Positions 10,736 to 21,350 of a stretch of 64,000 bases of DNA are shown piece after piece. The position numbers and the translations under genes are program-made. The DNA is from Deroplatys truncata (Eukaryota; Arthropoda; Insecta; Mantodea; Mantidae), in assembly GCA_030765065.1 (NCBI GenBank), contig CM060978.1:59052421-59116420 (forward strand), given 5' to 3'. The notes under the pieces are model-generated. The model was not told the origin of the DNA. It worked only from the letters and a program-made list of their open reading frames with translations, and did no database searches. Every line of letters starts with the position of its first letter. The stretch's first letter is position 1.

Positions 10736-11215
10736 TGACTTTGTAAACACTCTATCACTTATGTTTTATCTACTTCATTTTAATCGAGATAAAGCTTTGC
10801 AGAAATAACTACAGTACACATTTTCTTACGATACAAAGAGAACCGATAGTCAAATGTTTAAGAACTGGACCATATACGCTGGCCTTAAAATTCCATGCCG
10901 TTTCCATGACATCACGAGAAACAACTGAAAATGGACAGGACTTAAAAGAACCACGAAGTATTGAACAAATCGAACCATTAATAACGGATATCTCGTAAAT
11001 GGCTTATGCCACAAAAGGTTAGTTGAAATGAATTGTCGGTTTTAAAGAGGCCTACATCTTTGTGCAGTACGTTTTCGTCTATCGCTCAAGGTATACAAAT
11101 TCCTGAAGACGACTTCATAGGCTACTCCCAGAAAATTCCAAAAATAAATGTTATTTTTCATGTAAATATTTCAATATGAAGTGCTTTAATCAAAATCGTT
11201 AGAAAAATACTGCGT
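10736..11215 (+). mobile_element. Helentron-like subfamily H2 fragment
   Basis: Forward H2 core: GAACTGGACCATATACGCTG, CTTAAAATTCCATGCCG, GAGAAACAACTGAAAAT, ACGGATATCTCGTAAATGG. These match the full-length H2 copy at 60599-61447. With the preceding reverse copy it forms a tail-to-tail junction near 10735. Confidence 0.55.
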
Positions 11216-11232
11216 GAGTATCTCACGCGTTA

Positions 11233-12601
11233 GAAGTGAAACTTCTTAGGTGGTAACATTTGTTGATGATTTTATTATTTCAGGATTACGAAACAATTTG
11301 TGGAATTTCTTAATTTAATGATTCTTTTATTCATCAATTCTTATTAATTTTTACTATAGGAAAGAAATTATGGGTATATGATAGCTGAAGTATTGTTTCT
11401 CCCTCTCTTTCTTTTCAACTGCCGGTTTTAAGTAGAGAGGGGGAAGCGTTTCACTTTTCGTCTGATCCAGGCCAATTTACCACAGTACACGTGGCGCATG
11501 CATGTAGAGTATAACGTATGCGATAACTGCCAGCAGTATTTTTAACACTTAAATGATTTCAGTATAATTATATAATATATAAATTCAATAACAGCCTGTC
11601 TTAAAGCAATTTGTATGTACCAATATATAAAAAGTGTATATTACAGTCATTAGGTATGTTTATATTATTGTATACATGTGTAATAATGTTATGTGAATGT
11701 ATTACGTAATTTAATAATGTAGGAGCTGTGAGAATAATGGGTCAAAAGTAGCTAACAATGAGGTAACAATGCGGTAAGCTTAAGGAAATAATGAAATTGA
11801 AACTTTAATAATGTTACTTGTGATTCTTGGAAGCAATAATGTAATATTTGTGACAGTTTATAAAACAGCCAATCAACAACCAGAAAAAGCTTTAGTTAAA
11901 TGAAGGTATTCTATTGGACTAAATTAGCAAATCAAAAACTAAAATGGAGCAAAACTTACAAATTCAGAAGTCAGTTGCTTGTAGGCAGTGTTCCTAACCG
12001 GACGTGAGATGCGTTCTCGAGAAATTTAATACGTATTCGTGTGAGACGAAAATAGTTTACGTGTTAAAATGTGCAAGTAATTAAAATAAAAAATCTCACA
12101 GCTCTCTCTATAACAGTGAAGTGTTATTTAAATCTTGTCAAGCATTAATAAAAGGAGTGAAGTAAAATTATAATCTGTGTAAGCCTACATTCTTCAGTCG
12201 CACCACTCCCTGCTAAGACATTCATATTTCTAAAAAAATATAAATACTGACGCAGCCGAGGCAAACATAAATATATAATATTTAAAGAAACATTCAAAAT
12301 TACAAACTTAATATTTTTAAACTTGGAGCGAAGGCTACCGGAAACTTTTTACCATACGTGCGGTTGCAACTACTTCAAGTTCGGCTCCCCAACAGTAGAA
12401 ATATAATACATCTTCAAACTGACTTTCCATACGTAGCAGCAACAAACCTTCTTCAAATTGGCTCCCAAAACGTGGGGCAAATAACAATACAACTCCTTCA
12501 TACAACAAAAAAATCATTCTTCAGCTGGAGAAGGGGAATCGTTTCACTTTTCGTTTCATCCAGGCCAACTTGCGCTACCGCGCCTAAAGAAGTTTCACTT
12601 C
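11233..12601. mobile_element. possible TIR transposon holding LTR-like unit A2
   Basis: GAAGTGAAACTTCTTAGGTGG at 11233-11252 (first 20 bases) is inverted at 12574-12601. A second stretch, GTTTCACTTTTCG plus ATCCAGGCCAA, appears in direct orientation at about 11450-11480 and 12540-12570. The block is probably a non-autonomous DNA element, interrupted by the LTR-like unit. No transposase or clear target duplication is visible. Confidence 0.4.
11528..12523 (+). mobile_element. LTR-like unit A, copy 2
   Basis: A 996-bp copy from TGCCAGCAGTATTTTTAAC to CATTCTTCA. It holds CCAATC boxes (near 11865 and 11930), AATAAAAGG, GCAGCCGAGGCAAAC and two primer-binding-site-like strings at its right: TTCGGCTCCCCAACAG and TTGGCTCCCAAAACGTGGGG. 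The latter resembles the complement of an insect tRNA-Lys 3' end. The flanking four bases do not match. Confidence 0.6.
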
Positions 12602-12604
12602 AAT

Positions 12605-12865
12605 AAAATTTTCTAAAAAGGTTCCAGTAAAGGGTAGAAAGAGGTGAGGTATTTTCTTGAAAATCTTCCTGTCACATCTTCGGAAGGTGTTGAGCTTAAA
12701 TAATATATGTGGTATTTATCCGACATTTCTTTCAGCTACAATGTTCAAAGACGGACACGCAAACAGATGTATTTCTAAAAAACGATTTTTTTATTCACGA
12801 GGCCTCAACACATATATTTCCGGTGAAATCTCGGTGTAGAGATTTTGGGTGAAGGTATGTGGTAC
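12605..12865 (+). mobile_element. Helentron-like 3' fragment
   Basis: Forward 3' part: GTATTTTCTTGAAAATCTTC, GGTATTTATCCGACATT, and TTTCCGGTGAAATCTCGGTG. The terminal hairpin is lost. Confidence 0.5.
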
Positions 12866-12904
12866 AGAACGTAAAACTGTAAATCTGGTTGAATCACACG
12901 GTTC

Positions 12905-13010
12905 ATATCCAATGAAATTTTTGCGGCGTTAACCATTTCCGAGAAATTCTTTCTTATTGGCTTGAACTTTCAAACACTACACTTTTCTCAAACAGGTAAG
13001 TCGCTTTTTC
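12905..13010 (-). mobile_element. Helentron-like fragment
   Basis: Short reverse core piece (TGCGGCGTTAACCATTTCCG, then AGAAATTCTTTCTTATTGG) directly left of a copy that retains its terminal hairpin. Confidence 0.4.
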
Positions 13011-13029
13011 TGCAACACATCAAATTTTT

Positions 13030-13782
13030 ACTTTCTCTACTACGTATAGTAAGTAGGGGAAGTACTCCACCCAAAATTCGATACCGAGATTTCACCCAAA
13101 ATGCATATTTTGAGGCACCCTGAATCCAAAAAAAACATTTTTGTAAAAGTTCCTGTATGTGTATGTGTGTCTGTGTTTGTATCTGTGAACAGCATAAGTC
13201 AAAAACGAAAACAGATAAATTCAAAATTGGTATTTAGATTTAGTGTCGTTCAAGGATGCGACACGAAGGTTATCAAGAAAATCCTCCGCCCCAGACTACC
13301 CTTTACATGAACATTTTTCGATAGTTTTGATTTGCTCAAAAATGGCCAACGATTTTGATTAAAATATCACATAGTTAAGATGTTTTCATGACAAATGCAA
13401 CGTATATCATGAATTTTCTGGGAATATCCCCAGAAGCCCTCTTCATCTGAATGACTTTCGCATAACTGGTAAACCGTAGGAGATAGATGAAACTTTTGTA
13501 CACAAAAAATATAGATCTCGTTAAAACACACAATTTATGTCATATACATTGTTTTTGTGGAGTGAACCATCTCCAGGATATTCCTTGTTATCTGTTTGAA
13601 TCTTCCAATACTTATAATTTTTCTCAAATGGGAATTCGTTATTCGCTTTTACTTTCTCTACTACGTATAGTAAGTAGGGGAAGTATTACATTCCACCCAA
13701 AAATTCGATATCCAGATTTCACCGGAAATACATGTTTTGAGACCCTCTGAATCCAAAAAAGGCATTTTTGGAAACATGTCCT

Positions 13783-13816
<34 letters not shown>

Positions 13817-14755
13817 CGCGCCTGTGTCTGAACAGCATAACTCAGAAACGAACAACTTGGTATTTAGGTATTTAATACCAAACTTGGTATTTAGGTTCAG
13901 TGTCTTCCAGAGTTGCGACACAAAGGTTTTCAAGAAAATCCCCCCACCCCAGATTACCCTTTACATGGAACATTTTTCGAAAATATTAATTTTCTCAAAA
14001 ATGGCTCTAACGATTTGGATTAAAATATCATATGTTTAAGATATTTTTATGACAAGTGAAATGTATATCTCGAATTTTATGGGAATGTCTCCAAAGGTAT
14101 TCTTCATTGTGAACGACTTTTGCATAACGTAAACCATAAGAGATAGACAAATTTTAATACACAAAAATGTAGATCGCGTTAAAATACACAATTCATGTCA
14201 TACACATTTTTTTGTTGAGTGAACCATTTTCGAGTAATTGCTTGTTATTTCCTTAAATTTTCCAATACTTATACTTTTTCTCAAATTCGTTATTCAATTT
14301 TATTGTCCTGGTAATGCAAAGAAAATGGAATACTCCACATAGCAACCAGCTCTTAAAATATTTGACTATAGCTTAAAGCCTACCAATTCCCCTTGCATCT
14401 ACAAGAAAATTAGCAATAAGATTAGCGTCTCCATATCTCGATTAACATGAAGCATATGGAGACTAAGCGTTTGTAAAAATAGTTTGTTCAAGAGTAGAGA
14501 AAGTCATGTGAGTGTTACACATCAGATATTTTTATGTCCTGTACATGTAAAAAGAATGGAATGCTCCGCATAGCAACCAGCTCTTAAGAGTTGACCATCA
14601 CTTAAAGCCTACCGTATTCCCCTTGCATCTACAAGAAAATTAACAAAAATATAGTTTCTGCAAATGCTTATCTCGATTGACATGAACTAGATTTGTTTAA
14701 GCGTTTGTAAGAATAGTTTGTACAAGAATTTAGGAAGTGATTCAGAGTTTTAACG
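13030..14755 (-). mobile_element. Helentron-like copy A, hosting copy B
   Basis: Copy A runs from ACTTTCTCTACTACGTATAG at 13030 to GGGAATTCGTTATTCGC at about 13646. It is then interrupted by copy B and resumes at 14527 with TATTTTTATGTCCTGTACAT, the expected next sequence of the family. It ends at a decayed 5' terminus near 14755. Confidence 0.7.
13651..14526 (-). mobile_element. Helentron-like copy B, nested in copy A
   Basis: A complete 876-bp copy from ACTTTCTCTACTACGTATAG to GTTACACATCAGA. It sits in the T-run of copy A with no extra bases and no obvious target duplication. Its microsatellite is (TG)n followed by (CG)n at about 13784-13821. B must be younger than A. Confidence 0.75.
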
Positions 14756-14756
14756 C

Positions 14757-15392
14757 TAGATTTCACGTGGAGTGGTGGATAGACCCGGATACGGTAAATG
14801 CAGTACCTTGATTCTGTTATGTTTAAAACGTTGTAGCAATTTAAAATGAAGTTGCTGTGTGTGCAAGTCTCCTACACACGCCGTGATCAATAGAGCATGC
14901 CTTGCTCGTGGCCCTTTGGCAACAAAGCGCTCTCCACAGTAAAGCCACCCTTCACTTTTTTTTCTTGTGTACCGGCGAACCCCCTCCGACTGAAAAGTAG
15001 TGGCAAGAAACTCTAAGTACCCTTTCCTCCCTTGCCGGATGTATTTACCCACCTCGACTAAAACAAACAGCTATTATGAGTTCCAGGGGGGAGGGGACCG
15101 TTCAAGCAAGATTAGAAGCAGTCCCAGTATTATTAGAATATTTCCTCCAACTGTGTTTACAGCTTCACCGTTTCCTGTGGTTTGTCACAGATCTGTTGGG
15201 GGTAAAACGTCCGTGACGTAGCTCATAACAAACAGTACTTCCAAACTCCATTGTTAAGGTTCTCAGAAGAGAGGAAAATCTCAAAATTAAACTAGGTATT
15301 CTTCAAATTTTACCGTTTATAATATATTGTGACAAATAAAAACACTGGTTAACTCTTAACACATTTTATTTTTAAACAGTAGTGTCTTTTAT
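14757..15392. other. unassigned sequence
   Basis: A GC-richer patch with no window-internal match and no convincing coding frame. I see no tRNA-like or LTR-like motif. Confidence 0.35.
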
Positions 15393-15393
15393 A

Positions 15394-16076
15394 CACTGCC
15401 TTCGTTTTATGTCAAGGCCGCGGATGGCGTGAATGCGTGCTCCGCACACTGTCTACAACACTGCGGTTTTCAGTTCCGTAACTATCGTGTTACTTACTCA
15501 TGAGTATTAGTAACATTATAAGGGGTGTCCATCTGCGCGAAGACATTCTTGACATCGTCCGATGAAATTACCACTCACACATAAGTTCCTCTTGCAATGT
15601 TATGATTTCTGCTTTTATATTGTCTTAAGTTCGTCTCTGATGTGGGGACTGTTGCTATAAACTTTATGTTTTAGCGTTTAACGACCCCGTTGTCCTAAAT
15701 TTATTGACAAAACATTTCACAATGCCTCTACCCGGATAACTAGGAAATTGCTGCTGAAATTGGCAATACACCGGTCTACATGATTCAGTTTTCACGTATG
15801 TATCATACATAAAAATACGTTGTTCAAGCTTGAATTTGTTGATAGGCATTTCCGTGGACTAATAAGAGAATAACATTCTTAAGGAAATCACACACAACAC
15901 AAGTATTGTCGAAACACTTCACAACACGAAGACAAAGCAACGACTAAAACAGCTGATAAGCGTACCCCTGATAAGTACTGTACCGCTGCTGCGCAGTCGC
16001 ATATACCAATGTCATTGCTGTCTCGGCCGATACGCATATAAGGTGGTTGTGGCATTGGCATAAAACGAAAACACTG
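15394..16076 (-). mobile_element. internally deleted Tc1/mariner-type transposon
   Basis: Short inverted ends CACTGCCTTCGTTTTATG (from 15394) and its imperfect inverse CATAAAACGAAAACACTG (ending 16076) are flanked by TA on both sides (15392-15393 and 16077-16078). The 683-bp element keeps a promoter-side region, the start and apparently the end of a transposase, but lacks the middle. A minus-strand AATAAA lies near 15348, just outside the left end. Confidence 0.6.
15540..15849 (-). pseudogene. transposase N-terminus joined to C-terminal remnant
   Basis: It starts MPINKFKLEQRIFMYDTYVK and continues QQFPSYPGRGIVKCFVNKFR, then TTGSL: the N-terminal DNA-binding region of a common insect Tc1/mariner-type transposase. 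The catalytic core is missing. About 100 bp further the strand reads GNFIGRCQECLRADGHPL, resembling the family's C-terminal RCxxCIxxxGxHL. The fragment at 55770 preserves the catalytic region missing here, possibly of the same family. Confidence 0.55.
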
Positions 16077-16340
16077 TATCTTCCCACTCATATCACGGGT
16101 AGTTTAATTTGTTTCATAATATCTTGAATCAAAACCAGTACGTCAAATTGAACATTTTCGTTCAGTTATTTTCTGTACTCCAACATCAACATATGATTAC
16201 ATGGCCCTGCAATGAGCATATGAAACATATCAGTGCATCCATGTCCAATGTAATATGCAGACAGTATATAACCAAATATATAAGTATTTCGAAACAGTAT
16301 GAAACAAAATATTGTACGTTACTGCAGGAGAGTGCTTTTT

Positions 16341-16942
16341 ACTTTCTCTACTAGGTATAGGAAGTAGGGGAATTATTGTATTCCACCCAACAATTCGATA
16401 ACGAGATTTCACCGGAAATATATTTTTTGAGACCCCCTGAATCCAAAAAAAAGCATTTTTGGAAACATGTCCGTGTGTGTCTGTGTGTGTCTCTGTCTGT
16501 GTGTCTGTGAACAGCAAAATTTTACTACACAAAAAATATAGATCGCGTTAAAGCACACAATTTATGCCATATACATTTTGTTTGTTGAGTGAACCATTTT
16601 CGAGATATTGCTTGTTATTCCCTTAAATTTTTCAATACTTATTTTTTCAAATGGGAATTCGTTATTTTTTTTTGTCTTGGACATGCAAAGAGTATTAATT
16701 TGTGGCAAAGAGAATGGTGGTTCACATAGCAACCAACTATTAAGAGTAATGTCTATCATTAAAGCGTACTGTATATCTATATTGCCCTTGTAAATATATA
16801 TTCCCCTTACATCTACAATAAAATTAGCAATAAGATAGAGTCTGCAAATGTTTATCTCGATTAACATGAAGTAGATGGAGAATAAGCGTTTGTATAAATA
16901 GTTTGTACAAGAGTAGAGAAAGTCATGTGAGGGTAACACGGA
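16341..16942 (-). mobile_element. Helentron-like element with internal deletion
   Basis: Both ends are present (ACTTTCTCTACTAGGTATAG and GTCATGTGAGGGTAACACG). About 280 bp are missing between GTGAACAGCA and AAATTTTACTACAC, directly after the microsatellite. Length is 602 bp. Confidence 0.7.
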
Positions 16943-17954
16943 TTTTTCTTTTAGGACACATTTCGATATTCCAGCCTCAGCTTCGCTTCGGCCGTAAACA
17001 TCTTACTCGTCCTGTAAAAACTCAGTTTCCCATACATTACGTACATAACTATTATTGTACACGTAGGGTTTGCTTTTCACGGCAGACGCTATGTTGCACA
17101 CATGGAATGTAAACATATTTGATAGATGAATACTACCGTTTAAATATTACCGTATTTACTTCCCTTTATTTGCTAACATTCGCTTACGATTTAATTCACG
17201 TAGCATTTAAACATAACTATTTCGGCGCGAGCACCCATGTCACCTTTAGTTGTTGACTTGGTCAACACTACAAGGCGTGACTATTGGATCACCAGTTTGC
17301 AGCGGTTAACGGACTTGAGTCAGATACTCCTGCTGATAGTGATTAATTTTATTTACTCATAAGTGTATATTGACGTGCATAAAATGTGACCTATAATGGA
17401 AATGAGCTGTTTGTGTTGGTACTCACAAAATCTAGCCCCACCCCGTTACAGCGAGACCACCTCTGTTTTTTCAACAGTTCTAGCCACTGGATTGGCAGAC
17501 TACTTTACCTCCCCCAAAGTACGGTCGAACTGTTGAAGGTTAACATTACAACTTAAACCTTGTAGCATTTTTGACTCCCCGCATTATAAGATGTGCATAG
17601 AACATGAAGTGTTCGAGGAGACAATAAACAACGAAGCTTTATGAAGGCACTCTTATAGAAGTGGGGATAGCCAAGCGTGCGCCGATAGCTACTACGCTGA
17701 TCACCTGAGGCAACTGCAGCGCCAGCCAGAATTTTCCTGCATGGAAAATTCGCCGGCAGATAGACGAACAGACAGCGCGATTAGTGTGTTTTGCTCAGAG
17801 CAATTGCGTCGTGTAGTGATGGACATTTAAATTCACGTTTCGGTCCTGAGAAACTTTGTTTATTGTTTGTATTGCTATTTGAAGTTTAGCTTATTTACAC
17901 GATATTTAGGACAAAGTTTAAGAACGTTTACGCTGAATTTACATTCACAATACC
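16943..17954. other. unassigned, moderately GC-rich sequence
   Basis: No recognised element. The stretch 17230-17800 is less AT-rich than its surroundings but has no long open frame or splice-bounded coding signal I trust. CCCCACCCCGTTACAGCGAG lies at about 17436. Confidence 0.35.
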
Positions 17955-18425
17955 GCCCATTCTGACCCATGGGTTTTTCATGGTTTCCCCGGGTGGTTCA
18001 TCTACCATAACACTCCTCTCTCTCATTTCCTGTACCCATCATCTTCCTTGTCATCTGTTTCAGGGTTTTAGGTCCATGCGACGGTGTTCGGCGGGTTGCG
18101 GCTGGGCGGTGGCTTCACTCTGTAAGAATTTCATCCCTGGTCTCACTACGGTACCGTTCAGTTAGGTCTCTCCTTAGCGTGGGGCTCCGCTCCGGGGACC
18201 CTGGAGGTTGGTGGCTTATAGACAAGCACCGTGCGGCATCGGATGCGTTCTATCTGGAAACGTTACGGACCCCGCCCATGTTTGCACACGACCGCATCCG
18301 GATCTGGTCTCTCCCCTCATCCCCAGGGGGTCACGTTGGGCCGACTGGCCTGCGAGCTGTTCTCTGCCCCCTACGTGATACATATCTGTACCTTTACCCA
18401 GTCAAGGCAGACAGACAATTTTCAG
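17955..18425 (+). mobile_element. SINE family 2, head missing
   Basis: It begins inside the family (CGCCCATTCTGACCCATGGG) and continues through CGGCGGGTTGCGGCTGGGCG and CATCCGGATCTGGTC. The tRNA-like head is absent, so the copy is 5'-truncated. The GC-rich body gives open frames that I do not regard as genes. Confidence 0.65.
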
Positions 18426-19040
18426 CCTAGAAATTTCAAGTAATTTCATGATATTGTTAATGTATTATCATGTCTTTACAGAGTGAATACTGCCGGAAAT
18501 AAAACATGGCTGTTTAGAGTTATTAATGGTGCCATTTGCCAACGGGTCTTACATATTGTCCATAGTAGGCCTTGTAAGATATCACATCTCTAGGGAATTC
18601 TGGTACAGTACATATCAAATTTCTTCTTAGAAAGGGAAATTAGTTAATTACGTGAGGAATACCTCCATGAAATATATTTCGATGTTAACAGAGGGCCTAG
18701 TATTAACGTAATACAAAGTGGTACAACCTTATATTTTCGTACGCTCTATCGTTTTCTTATTACCTTCGTCTCCAAGTTCCTGATGAAAGCTTTCATATTA
18801 TGTAAAAGCGTAGCTGTCGTTCAGCTTAACCACACATGCAAATAATTCCTTATCCCTTTCACTAGAAGACGGAATTATGTGTTATTGGTTTAGCCTTTCC
18901 TTGTGTACAATGGTAGGGAAACTCTTTTATAGAGGGTGGTATCCGAACCACCCCTTCGTTCCACATAAACTATAAGCATCGTTCATTGGTTGCCTTGTCT
19001 TCTCTTGCTTGATATAGATTTGCGTCATAAGCCTTGGGCG
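18426..19040. other. unassigned sequence
   Basis: Nothing recognisable in either strand. Confidence 0.35.
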
Positions 19041-19049
19041 TATTGTGCT

Positions 19050-19580
19050 ACCTGTATCGTTTTAAAGCCAATTCATTATGCCTGCACCCTTTACCAAGAA
19101 ATAGTCTCATAACAGTTATGGTTTCAAATTTGGGCGTTTGAGTTTCTTTTTTGCACAATCTGCAATCTAAATTATCTGAAACACTCCCAACGTGTTAAAA
19201 CGCTTTTTTTAGGGGCATGTAGTATAATTGTTCTCAGCTGAAGTCTGTTACATTTAGGTAAGTTTTCAGCTGTTTTGTTACATGGTTTTCTAATGAATAG
19301 CTTACCATGGAGTTTTAAGCCAGGTTTTGTGATGCTTTGCTTTGGACCAGTTCTTAATAGCCTCTCTTACTAAACATCGAGATTTTTTAGAGCCGGCTCT
19401 GGCCAAAAAAAAAAAAAAAAAAATCTGAAGCTTCTCCTTGTCTTTCAAATTCATCGCTTTTTCATTTCTCTCTATGCCACTATGACCCGGCACCCAGATG
19501 CGTTGAACTTCATTCCGTTTTGCCAAGCATCGTTGATGGGTTAGTTTGTATGTCCCTGAATTGTTTTTCAGGTCAGTCAC
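19050..19580 (-). pseudogene. LINE ORF2 relic (RNase H and zinc knuckle)
   Basis: The minus strand encodes QRIWVPGHSGIERNEKAMNL, a clear RNase H motif (WVPGHSGIxGNExA), then ARAGSKKSRCLVREAIKNW. Further on, out of frame, SDNLDCRLCKKETQTP gives the C-terminal CxxC knuckle. An A-run at 19406-19424 (T-run in the coding strand) interrupts the RNase H region. Frameshifts and truncation make it inactive. Confidence 0.65.
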
Positions 19581-19584
19581 ATAG

Positions 19585-19850
19585 AGAACTGATACCGGCT
19601 GTGTGGAGTCAAAAGTTGGTTACCTGAAGGTGGAAACCTTAGAGGAAAAAGTGGGGAGTGGGCCACTTTTCATGCACGATAGTGTACCTGTTATTCACTA
19701 TCGTCGAAAAAATAATATGCAATACACATGATTCACTCATCCAGACCCTAGGGAGGATGGGGAATAATCCTGGCTAAAGAAAAATTCCCACCCTTCAGGT
19801 GGGAATCGATCCGGGATCTCTGGATTTGGAGGTTAGTATGTTAATCATCT
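19585..19850 (-). mobile_element. SINE family 3
   Basis: On the reverse strand the head side is at about 19800-19850 (GGATCGATTCCCACC is a B box), followed by GGGTGGGAATTTTTCTTTAG and a body ending with TGCATGAAAAGTGGCC. It abuts the LINE relic on its left. The same body is seen at 8505-8890 and 40440-40592, and a related tail at 33468-33620. Confidence 0.6.
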
Positions 19851-20454
19851 ATTATTGTCATCTACCATTAAATGAAACGTTCCATAAAACCTATAGTAAA
19901 TAACACCTGTAGTATAGGAAAGAGGCATGCTTCTGTTAGTAGTACCTACTCTAATCTCTCGTATTTACTATAAAATCAAGCTCGCAACCTCTTTGTGCAG
20001 TCTGTATCGTTTCAAAAATTTCTATTCTTACAGGTTTTCAAATTTATTATGATGCACAACTAGTCTTTGGTTAGGAATGCATTTTAAACGCCAAATACAG
20101 CAAATTCGCATCAGCATTAATTAAACGTATTAAAACAGGTTTTGGGGGGTTAATTTAACACCGTTGAAGCTAACATTGTTCAATGAAAGAAAATTTGCAT
20201 TAACTCTAATGTTAAACCAATAATATGGTGTTAAAATTTAATATCGGTTGATGAAACCGGACCCTAATACAGTAGGTGGCAGAAGGTAAAAAACATTCTT
20301 TATTAAGGCCAGTCTAAATGCCTTCTGCTGAGTTTGAGGCCACGGCCATGGGAATCAGAGGCTAATAATTTTAATCCTAGAAGGTTCGTTTTTATATAAA
20401 TACTACATGGAATCAGTATAAATTTGTAAGAGGTGGAGAAAAATCTACTATCCT
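19851..20454. other. unassigned AT-rich sequence
   Basis: Contains TTGATGAAACCGGACC near 20249 and a related run of TTAAC motifs that look like decayed MITE sequence, but no second copy is in the window. Confidence 0.35.
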
Positions 20455-20945
20455 ATCTTCCTTAACGGAAAGGACTCAGCACCGATCCAGAGTGGATATT
20501 GTACCTATGTTCCATGAGAGGGGCGTCCTCGGGAGGAAGGATGAGGCAAGAGGAGTCACCGGGTGGCCGGATCCAGGAGCGACGGTACAGCAATGACAGG
20601 TCGCTAAGTTTCCAGAAGTAGATACCCCGGCAGACGGACAGGCAGACCGGGAGCCTCGCCCCACATAGAGAAAGAGACCTTTTCCCCTGCCACGCTGCAC
20701 CAAAACACCATCGCCGACACTTCCGATCCTGAAAGAGACCAACGGGATGAAGGATGAATGAAACGATGAATGGAACGAAATTATGGAGACAGGAAATTCG
20801 GGGGATGAAATTAACCATCCCAACACTCGCCTGGCGACCCGGAAAACCCCGAACACATCCCTGGGTCAGTGGGCGGTCCCCGAGGAACGAAATCGGGACT
20901 TTCCGAATGTGGCAACAGACGATGCCGCGTAATGCTATTCCGCTC
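20455..20945 (-). mobile_element. SINE family 2, diverged
   Basis: Reverse copy sharing ACTCGCCTGGCGACCCGGAA, GTGGGCGGTCCCCGAGGAAC and GGATGAAGGATGAATGAAAC with 31269-31801. Its GC-rich body yields open frames on both strands that are not genes. The right end, with the tRNA-like head, is decayed. Confidence 0.6.
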
Positions 20946-21350
20946 AGTGATAGTTTACTATAGATCATATTTTTATTGCAAGCTTAATATGAAATATTCT
21001 GCACAGATGAAAATATTTAACGATCCCTTGTGTGGTAGAAACCCAATCTCCTTGGAAGCGTTAAGCATCAGCTGTTATGACTTTAAACCACCTTAACTAC
21101 CCATAACATAAACATGGCGTGAGTTGTTAAGTCTGAACTCGATACGTTCTGGTGTTGTGGCTTCCACGGCAGAATTATGACAACAGCTGAGCTCGCCTGC
21201 ATCCTGGCAGTGGCGGCTAGTGCACTACAGGGAACGGAGGTTCCCTTCGTGTAACAATTACCTTTTACCTCAGCTTTATTTGCGAGTTGGGTCTGTTACC
21301 TTTAAATGCTCTAAATTTATAAAGTGTATAATAACCTAAATTTATAAGAT

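Noticed and set aside
20462-20968. A 168-codon minus-strand open frame
   Set aside because: It lies almost entirely in a GC-rich SINE, overlaps another long frame on the same strand and has no domain features.
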